A stretch of 64,000 nucleotides of DNA from Natronospirillum sp965602035. GTDB taxonomy: Bacteria > Pseudomonadota > Gammaproteobacteria > Pseudomonadales > Natronospirillaceae. How positions within the stretch are numbered: the first letter of the stretch is position 1; every line of letters begins with the position of its first letter. The notes under the pieces were generated by a model. That model had not been told where the DNA came from and made no database searches. It saw only the letters and a program-made list of their open reading frames with translations. Made by a program: the position numbers and the translations under genes. The DNA is taken from the NCBI GenBank assembly GCA_965602035.1, contig OZ271919.1, positions 2,666,001-2,730,000 of the forward strand, written 5' to 3'. Of this stretch, positions 1-7,292 are shown piece after piece.

Positions 1-81
1 AAACAAGACAGAGATGACTGTATGTTCTGCGCCTCCCTGATCACTGTCGGGCAACAACAGACTGTTATGCACAGAGCTCAT
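1..81 (-). CDS. Partial CDS, N-terminus; probable TRAP permease
   Basis: An ATG at 81 opens a frame of 27 codons that runs off the window edge without a stop. A GAGGT-like ribosome site lies just upstream, and the start is 20 bases after the stop of the TAXI binding-protein gene on the same strand. In TAXI-type TRAP systems the binding protein is usually followed by one fused 4TM-12TM permease, so that is the expected product. The visible residues are a polar N-terminal stretch and contain no diagnostic motif, so the identity rests on context only. Confidence 0.5.
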   Translation of the reverse strand, partial: MSSVHNSLLLPDSDQGGAEHTVISVLF

Positions 82-101
82 GAGACAACCTCGTTAGCCT
101 T

Positions 102-1037
102 TTACTGGCCCATTTCCCGGAAATAGCGCGCTGCACCCGGGTGCAGGTCTACCGGTGTATTCGGAGCTGTTTCAAGCTGAATGTTGGCTGCCTGCGGGTG
201 GACTTCCGCCAACTCGTCAAGGTTGTTGAACAGTGCACTGGTGACACGATAGACAAAGTCTTCATCCGCGTCGCCACTGACCAACAGCGTGGCCGGGTCA
301 TTTATGACGGTGACGGCCTCATCCATGTCTGAATAGGTGCCGGCGGGCATCTCGTACAGCTGGTAGAAGGGGTATTGCTCCAGCATGCCCTGCACCTGGC
401 TCTCATCAACGGGGAGCATCACCATGTCTTCCTGAGCGTCCAGGTCGATCAGTGCGGCTGTGGGTGCACCTGCGAGAACAACGGTAGCGTCCACTTGGCC
501 GTCTCTCAGCGCGCTCACACCCTCAGTGTAGGACAGAAATTCCTGGTCGATATCACTCAGTACGCCGTGCGCTTCCAGGAGCCGCTGAGCCAGTACCGCA
601 GCGTTACTGCCCGGAGGGCCCATGCTGACGCTTTGGCCAGCGAGGTCGGCAAATGACTCGATGCCAGTCCCTTCGATAGTTGCAACCTGGAGAACGGCCG
701 GATACAGATAGGCGATTGCCCGTACATCGATCGGGTTGCCATCAAATGGACCTTCGCCAACGGTGGCCTCGTAGAGGGTTGAAGACGAAGACAGGCCCAG
801 TTCCATCTGTCCGGCACCAACACGGCGGATGTTCTCGACGGATGCGCCGGTGACTTCGGCACGGGCTGTTGCACCGTCCATGTTGTTATTCAGGCTCTCC
901 GCCATACCGGCGCCGATTACATAAAACAGCCCGCCGGTACCACCGGTTCCGATGGAAATCCGGTCCTGTGCCTGGGCGGCGCCGAAGGCGAACAATACGC
1001 CTGTGGCGGTTGCAAGCAATGATTTTCCGAGTGTCAT
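102..1037 (-). CDS. TAXI family TRAP transporter solute-binding protein
   Basis: A 311-residue periplasmic binding protein. Residues 1-23 form a signal peptide ending in an AAQAQ-type cleavage site. The mature protein begins with the family hallmark ISIGTGGTGGLFY, followed by the ENIRRVGAGQMELGL segment and a mid-protein VSMGPPGSNA loop. These are typical of TAXI proteins, which capture organic anions (glutamate or dicarboxylates in studied cases) for sodium-driven TRAP permeases. AGAGG lies 7 bases before the ATG. It follows the TetR gene by 35 bases and precedes the partial permease gene, so the three probably form an operon. The substrate is not readable from the sequence. Confidence 0.92.
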   Translation of the reverse strand: MTLGKSLLATATGVLFAFGAAQAQDRISIGTGGTGGLFYVIGAGMAESLNNNMDGATARAEVTGASVENIRRVGAGQMELGLSSSSTLYEATVGEGPFDGNPIDVRAIAYLYPAVLQVATIEGTGIESFADLAGQSVSMGPPGSNAAVLAQRLLEAHGVLSDIDQEFLSYTEGVSALRDGQVDATVVLAGAPTAALIDLDAQEDMVMLPVDESQVQGMLEQYPFYQLYEMPAGTYSDMDEAVTVINDPATLLVSGDADEDFVYRVTSALFNNLDELAEVHPQAANIQLETAPNTPVDLHPGAARYFREMGQ

Positions 1038-1072
1038 GTTGAACCTCTCATCTTTATTGTCGTTTCGTACAG

Positions 1073-1723
1073 TTAGGCGTGCTCATTTTCGATGGCACGC
1101 TCCAGATCGCGGAAGCCGGCAACGCTGGCTTCCACAAGTTGCTCGATAGCGGCGTTCGGGTCTTTCCCGTCAACGGCACCATCGGACAATCGGCTGACCC
1201 GTTCAGGGTTGATCAGGGCATAGTAAAGAGCACCGAGCAGAAACTGACTGCGCCAGACCAGCCCGGTCATCGTTGCCCCGGGCACGCACTTCTGGATGGC
1301 TCGGAGAAACGCTCTGCTCGTCTCGTCGAAAGATTCGGCAATGATGGATTGTGCGTCCTTGTTGCCCTCGGCCGAAAAGATGGCACGCATGCGGGTAAAT
1401 TCCGCGCCGCCCCCCACGTTGTTTTTTGACATCGAATAGGCAGGCAGTACGTAAGCCCGGATAATGGCTTCCAATCGCTGTTCCCGATCAGAAATTCGTT
1501 CCGCTTCTCCCAGCAACTCCATGCGCCGTGCGTTCATTGGCCCCGTATGGCGCTTGTAAATCTCGCGGACCAGATTTGCTTTAGAGCCGAAATGGTAGGT
1601 CAGACTGCCGACATTGGCGTTAGCCGCCTTGGCGATACCACGCATCGAAACGGCGCTGTAGCCATTTCGGGAAAACAGCGTGAGTGCGGCTTTTAACAGG
1701 TCTTCACGGACGCTACGGGCCAT
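1073..1723 (-). CDS. TetR family transcriptional regulator
   Basis: A 216-residue TetR-type regulator. Residues 1-55 carry the conserved helix-turn-helix: LLKAALTLFSRNGYSAVSMRGIAKAA, then VGSLTYHFGSKANLV. The remainder is a helical ligand/dimer domain. It sits directly upstream of the TAXI binding-protein gene on the same strand and probably controls that transporter and itself. GTAC-containing inverted repeats at 1766-1793 in its promoter are plausible operators. The inducing ligand is unknown. Confidence 0.9.
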   Translation of the reverse strand: MARSVREDLLKAALTLFSRNGYSAVSMRGIAKAANANVGSLTYHFGSKANLVREIYKRHTGPMNARRMELLGEAERISDREQRLEAIIRAYVLPAYSMSKNNVGGGAEFTRMRAIFSAEGNKDAQSIIAESFDETSRAFLRAIQKCVPGATMTGLVWRSQFLLGALYYALINPERVSRLSDGAVDGKDPNAAIEQLVEASVAGFRDLERAIENEHA

Positions 1724-1765
1724 CTGAACCTCACAATTGCACGAATCGTTAATTATTTAATTATA

Positions 1766-1793
1766 TGTACATTCTTTTTGTACGATAGTACAA
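1766..1793. promoter_or_regulatory. Putative TetR operator upstream of the TetR-TAXI operon
   Basis: Within an AT-rich stretch 43-70 bases upstream of the TetR start are three GTAC motifs: the self-palindrome TGTACA at 1766-1771, and the inverted repeat TTGTAC-GATA-GTACAA at 1778-1793. Dyads of this size in front of a TetR gene are commonly autoregulatory operators. The assignment to this regulator is inferred from position and symmetry only. Confidence 0.5.
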
Positions 1794-1802
1794 GAGTGGA
1801 CA

Positions 1803-1832
1803 AAAAACAACCCACATATGTGGGTTGTTTTT
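1803..1832 (-). terminator. Perfect 30-bp palindrome terminator after the lig operon
   Basis: A perfect palindrome symmetric about 1817/1818: an A-rich arm, CAACCCACAT, then its complement ending in a T-rich arm. It begins 20 bases after the stop codon of the alpha/beta hydrolase. The GGGTTG/CAACCC stem with A/T tracts on both sides can end transcription in both directions. This separates the lig operon from the TetR-TAXI operon. Confidence 0.8.
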
Positions 1833-1852
1833 GGCAGGAAGCCGAATCTATT

Positions 1853-2563
1853 TCAGCGTTTAAGCCAAAGCGACAGTGCCTTGGTCACCGCCTCCGGCTG
1901 TTCCAGTGTCGCCATATGCCCCGCATTCACGATAGGCACAACCGGCGCATTGCCGGCCATTCGTGCCATGTCATAGTGTGTCTCGAGTGGGCTCCACTGG
2001 TCTTCAGCACCGCAGATAAATGTGGTGGGGCACGGTAAGTTTTGCAGCACGGGGCGGGCGTCGGGGCGGTTGATCAGTGCCTTTATCTGGCGTTCGAATA
2101 CCGCGACCGGTCTGCTTTCAATCATGTCCAGTATCAGCCCGCAGAGGCGGGGGTCTTTGCCGTGCTCCGGCGTCAACATGCCCTGCAGCCATTGCGCGCC
2201 CATGACCCGCATCCCCTCATCGCGAGCGAGATCACGGAGTTGATAGCGCTTGGCGATCTCGGCCTGGCCGGCCTCGCCGTCGGCAAGAGGCGGCGCGGCG
2301 GTATCGAGCAGCGCCAGCCTTGTTACACGTTGCGGCGCCCGGCGCACCACCTCCATAGCCACACGCCCGCCCATGGAGTGTCCAGCCAGGGCGAAGGTGT
2401 CGGGTGCGGTTACCAGTACATGCTCCGCCATATCTCCGATAGAGTCCGCGTGGTCGTAATCGGGCACCAGGCAGTGGTACTCGGGGACCAGAGCGTGAAT
2501 CTGGGGTTCCCAGACCGTCCGGTCGCACATAAGGCCAGGCAACAGGATCACAGTGTCAGACAT
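1853..2563 (-). CDS. Alpha/beta hydrolase
   Basis: A 236-residue alpha/beta-hydrolase. It has an oxyanion-loop LLPGLMCD near residue 8, the nucleophile elbow AGHSMGG near residue 60, an acid-loop region GAEDQWSP near 190, and the catalytic His in NAGHMATLEQPE near 215. It is the third gene of the lig operon, 14 bases after ligB, with AAGGAG before the ATG. Its position suggests hydrolysis of an ester or ring-cleavage product, but the substrate is unknown. It is paralogous to the hydrolase at 28737-29432: both share the PGxMCD, AMEVVRxAP and LALLDT segments. Confidence 0.88.
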   Translation of the reverse strand: MSDTVILLPGLMCDRTVWEPQIHALVPEYHCLVPDYDHADSIGDMAEHVLVTAPDTFALAGHSMGGRVAMEVVRRAPQRVTRLALLDTAAPPLADGEAGQAEIAKRYQLRDLARDEGMRVMGAQWLQGMLTPEHGKDPRLCGLILDMIESRPVAVFERQIKALINRPDARPVLQNLPCPTTFICGAEDQWSPLETHYDMARMAGNAPVVPIVNAGHMATLEQPEAVTKALSLWLKR

Positions 2564-2577
2564 CGGCTGGGTCTCCT

Positions 2578-3420
2578 TCAGTCAGATTCAAGCACCATCA
2601 GCCCCACGCCCGTATTCGACGCGGGGACATGGTAGAAACGATAGGTCTCGCTTACGGTCTCGGATAACGCCCCGCGCATGATCAGCCACATAATCAGTTC
2701 GACGCCCTCTGAACCGGCTTCGCGCATGTACTCCGTGTGGGATATCGCGGCAAGTTTCTGGGGGTTGCCGACAATGTCGTCAAGAAATTGCTCGTCAAAC
2801 TCGCGGTTGATCAGCCCGGCGCGTTCGCCCTGCAACTGATGCGACATACCGCCGGTGCCGAATACGGACACCCTCAGGTCTTCATCGTAGGCCTGTACCG
2901 CTCGGCGAATGGCTTTGCCCAGGTTGAAACAGCGGTTGGCTGTCGGCGGCGGGTATTGCACCACATTGACCCAGATCGGGATCACTTTGCAGGGCCATTC
3001 TTCGCGGTTTTCACCGAACATGACGGACAGCGGAACGGTACAGCCGTGGTCCACGTCCATCTGTTGCGCAACGGTGATGTCGAATTCGTCGAGTATCAGT
3101 GATTCAGCCAGGTGCCAGGCAAGGTCGGGGTCTCCATGAACGGTGGGCACGTTCCGCCGGCCGTAGCCTTCGTCGGCGGGCAGAAACCGATCAGCCACTC
3201 CCAGTGTGAACGTGGGCGTCAGGTCCATGCTCATGGCATTGGCGTGGTCATTGAATATCAGGATGGCCACATCCGGGGTATTCTTTTCCATCCAGTCGCG
3301 CGCGGGGCGATAACCGTCTCTGAGAGGCTGCCAGTAGGGCTCGTCCATCTTGCCATGGTCCATGGCTGCCCCTATGGCCGGCACGTGTGTACTGCCGATG
3401 CCGGATACGATCCATGCCAT
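2578..3420 (-). CDS. ligB: Class III extradiol dioxygenase, LigB-type catalytic subunit
   Basis: A 280-residue beta subunit of the protocatechuate 4,5-dioxygenase/gallate dioxygenase group. The iron ligands expected for LigB are present: His12 (STHVPAIG), His59 (FNDHAN) and Glu241. The catalytic base is His194 in GTGGMSHQL. The enzyme would open a catecholic ring next to the hydroxyls using Fe(II) and O2. The start is 1 base after the ligA stop with a strong AGGAGGA site inside the end of ligA, so the subunits are translationally coupled. The exact substrate (protocatechuate, gallate or another catechol acid) cannot be decided. The other genes of the 4,5-cleavage pathway are not next to it. 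Confidence 0.85.
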   Translation of the reverse strand: MAWIVSGIGSTHVPAIGAAMDHGKMDEPYWQPLRDGYRPARDWMEKNTPDVAILIFNDHANAMSMDLTPTFTLGVADRFLPADEGYGRRNVPTVHGDPDLAWHLAESLILDEFDITVAQQMDVDHGCTVPLSVMFGENREEWPCKVIPIWVNVVQYPPPTANRCFNLGKAIRRAVQAYDEDLRVSVFGTGGMSHQLQGERAGLINREFDEQFLDDIVGNPQKLAAISHTEYMREAGSEGVELIMWLIMRGALSETVSETYRFYHVPASNTGVGLMVLESD

Positions 3421-3421
3421 A

Positions 3422-3820
3422 TCAGTTCTCCTCCTGTTCGGAGCGACTGCGGTTACCCTCGGCCGGGCGTCCGCCGTTGATCATCATCTGCCGGAATTCT
3501 TCCTCGGTGACACCGGTAAACTGGCCACCGAGGTACTGCATGGACTTGCCGTCGTGAATCGCCAGTTTGAGGGTATAGAAAATATTGCCACCTTCATGAA
3601 GCATGCCCAGCCAGTCACGCTCGAGCACGGCTTTCCTCTGTGCATCGGTCAGAGGGAACTGTTCCAGATAGGCAGCTTCATCCGCCGCGAATGCTTCGCG
3701 GTTCTTCGGGTCGAGCAGCGTCATACAGAAACGGTTCAGGTGATAACCCTGCCGCGCCCGTTTGCCGTCCATGACATATGTACCGGGAATGTCGTCATAC
3801 GGTTTCTCGGTCTGGCTCAT
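3422..3820 (-). CDS. ligA: Extradiol dioxygenase LigA-type small subunit
   Basis: A 132-residue helical protein matching the LigA small subunit family: IPGTYVMDGKRARQGYHLN near residue 11, RFCMTLLDPKNREAF near 30, and LERDWLGMLHEGGNIFYTLKLA near 67. In LigAB the alpha subunit covers the active site of LigB, and here it directly precedes ligB. GGGAG lies about 6 bases before the ATG. The charged C-terminal tail (about residues 118-132) extends beyond the conserved part. Confidence 0.87.
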   Translation of the reverse strand: MSQTEKPYDDIPGTYVMDGKRARQGYHLNRFCMTLLDPKNREAFAADEAAYLEQFPLTDAQRKAVLERDWLGMLHEGGNIFYTLKLAIHDGKSMQYLGGQFTGVTEEEFRQMMINGGRPAEGNRSRSEQEEN

Positions 3821-4121
3821 ACTATGCTCCCACTGCAGCGTGGCTCAGGCTACTCCATGGATCCCAACGGCGATAATTATCGCACTCTTCCGGGTTTTTT
3901 GTCTCTTGTCGGATCCGAAAAGGGGTTTTCATCGGGTATTGCCCGCCGCTGAAACACGCCCAATCCATCGGCAATCAGTACGACAGGAGTCAGACCGACC
4001 GTAAATATCAGCCGGTGTGCTTTCCCTGCGGATGGTCGCGGTCTACACTCCGCCTGTAACACTGATAAAACTCATGGTTTGTTGTCTGCGCAGCCCGCCA
4101 TGACCGGTTGCAGGAGTCTGT
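3821..4121. other. Divergent intergenic region between ligA and the BLUF gene
   Basis: This 301-base region separates the minus-strand lig operon from the plus-strand BLUF gene and must hold both promoters. I see no ORF with a credible ribosome site. The main feature is a 14-bp perfect palindrome, GCGATAATTATCGC, at 3870-3883, about 50 bases upstream of ligA. It is a good candidate operator for the dioxygenase operon. No regulator gene lies next to it. Confidence 0.5.
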
Positions 4122-4559
4122 ATGAGCAACCTGGTTCGCAGCATTTATATCAGCCGCGCCAATTTCGAGCCGCGGATCGACGCAGTCGGACATGAGCCGA
4201 CCCTCTTCGACATCATCAGGACGTCAAGAAAGAATAACCTGCACGACCGTATCGGTGGTGTGCTCTTCTTTGGCGACGGCCATTTCTGCCAATGCCTGGA
4301 AGGTGAAAAAGCGCCGGTGGAGCACCTGCTGGAAACCATCGAGCGCGATCCGCGCCATGAGCGAATGCGCATTATCTCCTCTGAATCCGTTTCCCATCGG
4401 TTATTTGACGACTGGTCCATGAAATATGCGGTGATCAACGACGAGATCCGTGCATTTCTGCGAACCTACGGATACGAGCAATTCGACCCGTATCAGTTTC
4501 AGCCACATCAGTTCAATACCCTGATACACACGTTGCGCGAAACCGAAGGGGTTCGCTAG
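4122..4559 (+). CDS. BLUF domain blue-light photoreceptor, stand-alone
   Basis: A 145-residue protein made almost entirely of one BLUF (FAD-binding blue-light) domain. Key photocycle residues are visible: Tyr9 (RSIYISR), Asn39 (RKNNLHDRIGG), Gln57 (GHFCQCLEG), and the Trp98-Met100 pair (DDWSM). These correspond to the Tyr/Gln/Trp/Met set of PixD/AppA-type domains. Relative to compact BLUF proteins there is an insertion after the first strand (about residues 13-26). There is no fused output domain, so it should act through a partner protein. AGGAG lies 6 bases before the ATG. Neighbouring genes suggest no obvious target. Confidence 0.9.
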   Translation: MSNLVRSIYISRANFEPRIDAVGHEPTLFDIIRTSRKNNLHDRIGGVLFFGDGHFCQCLEGEKAPVEHLLETIERDPRHERMRIISSESVSHRLFDDWSMKYAVINDEIRAFLRTYGYEQFDPYQFQPHQFNTLIHTLRETEGVR

Positions 4560-4647
4560 TCCCGGTCGCCTGCCGTCGGTCACAGTGAGGCCGACAAGTT
4601 CAATTGAATATTCTTTGAAATTGTAAATCTGCAATCCGAGACATTTT

Positions 4648-4665
4648 TTGTCATAAAACTGCTAT
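4648..4665 (+). promoter_or_regulatory. Pho-box-like site upstream of ugpB
   Basis: TTGTCATAAAACTGCTAT matches the E. coli PhoB box (CTGTCATAWAWCTGTCAY) at most positions, with the first TGTCAT half perfect and the second half degenerate. It lies about 130 bases before the ugpB start. The ugp genes are a classical PhoB target in enteric bacteria, so phosphate-starvation control is a reasonable inference. Confidence 0.6.
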
Positions 4666-4744
4666 ATCTGGCTGACACAGTCGTTTCCTGAATCCGGCGT
4701 CACACTTACAGTTGATGGCGGTTTCAATTGGTGATAGCTTTTAG

Positions 4745-4768
4745 GTTCGTTTGAAACATCAAACGAAC
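4745..4768. promoter_or_regulatory. 10-bp inverted repeat, candidate GlpR/DeoR operator
   Basis: GTTCGTTTGA, a 4-base spacer, then TCAAACGAAC form a perfect inverted repeat ending 24 bases before the ugpB start. Half-sites of the GTTCG/CGAAC type are known for GlpR and related DeoR-family repressors, and a GlpR-like gene lies downstream in this operon (9959). Autoregulation of the operon through this site is inferred. It could also form a hairpin in the 5' leader. Confidence 0.55.
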
Positions 4769-4792
4769 AATAACAACCATGGAGAGATGACT

Positions 4793-6100
4793 ATGATGGC
4801 GAAGAAAACTCTGGCATTGGCCATTGCCGCCTCAACGCTCAGCGCGTCCGCATTTGCTCAGACGGAAATCGAATTCTGGCACGCCATGGGGGGTGCTCTT
4901 GGCGAGAAAACGGAATCCATCGTCGACGAGTTCAACGCGTCGCAGGATGACTACCAGGTCAACGCGAGCTACCGGGGCAACTATGAGGAAACTCTGACCG
5001 GCGCTATCGCCGCGTTCCGTTCCAACGAACAACCCGCAATCGTGCAGGTTTATGAAGTCGGCACGGCCACCATGATGTCGGCCGAAGGCGCTGTTTACCC
5101 GATGTATCAGCTGATGGATGAATTCAGCTCCGGATTCGACCAGTCGGATTACCTGCCCGCCGTAACGGGGTACTACGCCGACGAGAACGGCAACATGCTG
5201 TCGATGCCGTACAACAGTTCCACGCCGGTCCTGTACTACAACAAGGAAATGTTCGCCGAAGCCGGGCTACCCGACCGGGGTCCAATGACCTGGGAAGCCA
5301 TGGGCGAGTTTGGCAGAACCTTGCAGGAAGCCGGGTTTGAGTGTGGTTTCACCACAGCCTGGCAGTCGTGGGTGCATCTGGAAAACTTCTCGGCACGGCA
5401 CAATGTGCCATTTGCCACAGAATCCAACGGGTTCGGGGGCCTGGATGCCGAGCTGACGTTTAACGAGGAAGCTCAGATCCACCACATCAGCAATATGCAG
5501 CAGTGGCAGGAAGACGGTATCTTCAGTTATTCCGGTCGCACCAATGAAGGCTCTTCCAAGTTCTACAGCGAAGAGTGTGGCATGTATACAGAGTCTTCCG
5601 CAGGGTATGCCGGAATCAACGCCAACGCGGACTTTGAGTTCGGCGTCAGTCCACTGCCGTACTACGAGCATATGATCGACGAACCGCTCAACACCATTAT
5701 CGGTGGGGCCAGCCTGTGGACTCTGCGTGGCCACAGCGACGAGGAGTACCAGGCGGTTGCAGCGTTCTTCGATTATCTGTCACAGCCCGAAGTGCAGGCC
5801 GATTGGCACCAGTTCTCCGGTTATCTCCCGGTGACGTTTGAGGCTATCGAGCTGACACGGGAACAGGGCTTCTATGAAGAGAACCCCGGCACGGATACCT
5901 CCATCAACCAGATGATGGGCACCGAGCCAACGGCGAATTCCCGCGGCGTTCGTCTCGGTAATTTCCCGCAGATCCGTGGCGTGATCGATGAAGCGCTGGA
6001 AAGCGTCTGGAATGGTAACCGCACGGCCGAATCCGCTCTGGATCGTGCAGTGAACCGCGGTAACGACCAGCTCCGTCGTTTCGAGCGTCAGAACCGCTAG
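4793..6100 (+). CDS. ugpB: sn-glycerol-3-phosphate ABC transporter, binding protein UgpB
   Basis: A 435-residue periplasmic binding protein. An in-frame TTG at 4751 exists, but GGAGAG at 4781-4786 fits the ATG pair at 4793/4796, giving a proper signal peptide ending SASAFAQ. The mature chain follows E. coli UgpB closely: IEFWHAMGGALGEK near the start, AIVQVYEVGTATMMSA near residue 80, PYNSSTPVLYYNK near 130, IIGGASLW near 300, and the C-terminal RLGNFPQIRGVIDEALESVW. It captures glycerol-3-phosphate or glycerophosphodiesters for UgpAEC. It is the first gene of the ugp operon, preceded by Pho-box-like and DeoR-type sites. Confidence 0.93.
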   Translation: MMAKKTLALAIAASTLSASAFAQTEIEFWHAMGGALGEKTESIVDEFNASQDDYQVNASYRGNYEETLTGAIAAFRSNEQPAIVQVYEVGTATMMSAEGAVYPMYQLMDEFSSGFDQSDYLPAVTGYYADENGNMLSMPYNSSTPVLYYNKEMFAEAGLPDRGPMTWEAMGEFGRTLQEAGFECGFTTAWQSWVHLENFSARHNVPFATESNGFGGLDAELTFNEEAQIHHISNMQQWQEDGIFSYSGRTNEGSSKFYSEECGMYTESSAGYAGINANADFEFGVSPLPYYEHMIDEPLNTIIGGASLWTLRGHSDEEYQAVAAFFDYLSQPEVQADWHQFSGYLPVTFEAIELTREQGFYEENPGTDTSINQMMGTEPTANSRGVRLGNFPQIRGVIDEALESVWNGNRTAESALDRAVNRGNDQLRRFERQNR

Positions 6101-6410
6101 CAGGCCAGGCGCTGAGCGCTTGAGACCACCTGTCGGGCTCCGGCCCGGCAGGCTCAGAGGCCGCGCCTTTGTGGGCGCCGTAGGCTGCGTGCTTGCACGC
6201 GCATGGTCGAGCCTGTCGACAGTTGACTGTACGTTCGCTGGCGCTCACTTACCGTCGACCATAGAGGCAGATCTTTAGGCTGCGTCTTCAGACGCGCATG
6301 GTGCTCAGGCCAGATTGCGTGGCCAAGGCCACAGCCTACAGCCACAACGCTACTGTCGACGGTCAGCGAGCCCTGCGAGCGGTCTTCCCGAATTTTTGAT
6401 GGACGTTGCT
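6101..6410. repeat. REP-like hairpin cluster between ugpB and ugpA
   Basis: This 310-base gap inside the ugp operon holds three related units. 6181-6207 and 6276-6302 share TAGGCTGCGT ... ACGCGCATGGT, and 6313-6338 carries a related unit in reverse orientation (TAGGCTGTGG ... CCACGCAATC). Each has its own hairpin: GCGTGC/GCACGC, GCGTCT/AGACGC and GTGGCC/GGCCAC. The stems differ between copies but stay complementary. Such structures after a binding-protein gene can stabilise the upstream mRNA and lower expression of the downstream permease genes. No ORF is credible here. Confidence 0.65.
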
Positions 6411-7292
6411 ATGCACGACAACGTGATATTCAATAATAAGGTACTGCCTTATTTTCTCCTGGCCCCCCAGTTGATCATTACCCTGGTTTTCTTCATCTGG
6501 CCGGCGGGGCAGGCACTGTATCAATCGGTACTGGTCGAAGACGCCTTCGGGTTCTCGGTCGAGTTCGTCTGGTTTGAAAACTTCATATACCTGTTCGGCG
6601 ACGACGAGTACTGGAACGCGATGCGGGTGACGGCGGTGTTCAGTCTGTCAGTGGCGCTGTCCGGTATGGTGATCGCGTTGTTGCTGGCCACTATGGCGGA
6701 CCGGGCGATTCGGGCCGCCGGCACTTACAAGACCTTGTTGATCTGGCCGTATGCCGTGGCACCGGTCGTCGCGGCGGTAATCTGGTGGCTGATGTTCAAT
6801 CCGTCAATCGGCATTCTGTCGCACTGGCTGGGCTATCTCGGTATCGACTGGAACCACTACGTGGATGGTGGTCAGGCCATGGTTGTGGTGGTGATCGCGT
6901 CCGTCTGGAAGCAGATCAGCTACAACTTCATCTTTTTCCTGGCGGGGCTGCAGGCAATTCCGCGCTCACTGATTGAAGCGGCCGCCATTGACGGCTCCGG
7001 CCCGTTCAAGCGGTTCTGGCATATTGTGTTTCCCCTGCTTTCACCCACCGCGTTTTTCCTGATGGTTGTGAACGTGGTCTACGCCTTTTTCGAAACCTTC
7101 GGTGTCATCGACGCCACAACCGAAGGCGGGCCGGGAAATGCAACACGAACCCTGGTGTACAAGGTCTATGAAGACGGCTTCGTGGGGCTGGATCTCGGCA
7201 GCTCGGCTGCGCAGTCCGTCATCCTCATGCTGATCGTGATCAGCCTGACCGTATTCCAGTTCCGATTCATCGAACGGAAGGTGCAGTACTGA
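6411..7292 (+). CDS. ugpA: Glycerol-3-phosphate ABC transporter permease UgpA
   Basis: A 293-residue inner-membrane permease. The frame opens upstream inside REP-like repeats, but the ATG at 6411 (GGACG 5 bases before) yields MHDNVIF then LPYFLLAPQLIITLVFFIWP. This aligns with the N-terminus of E. coli UgpA (295 residues). It has six predicted membrane segments and the cytoplasmic EAA loop LIEAAAIDGSGPFKRFWHIVFP, which contacts the ATPase. The stop overlaps the ugpE start (TGATG). It pairs with UgpE to form the channel. Confidence 0.93.
   Translation: MHDNVIFNNKVLPYFLLAPQLIITLVFFIWPAGQALYQSVLVEDAFGFSVEFVWFENFIYLFGDDEYWNAMRVTAVFSLSVALSGMVIALLLATMADRAIRAAGTYKTLLIWPYAVAPVVAAVIWWLMFNPSIGILSHWLGYLGIDWNHYVDGGQAMVVVVIASVWKQISYNFIFFLAGLQAIPRSLIEAAAIDGSGPFKRFWHIVFPLLSPTAFFLMVVNVVYAFFETFGVIDATTEGGPGNATRTLVYKVYEDGFVGLDLGSSAAQSVILMLIVISLTVFQFRFIERKVQY

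Noticed and set aside
6101..6410. CRISPR-like array from the repeats between ugpB and ugpA
   Set aside because: Only three imperfect units, one inverted, with no uniform spacers; REP-like hairpins explain them.
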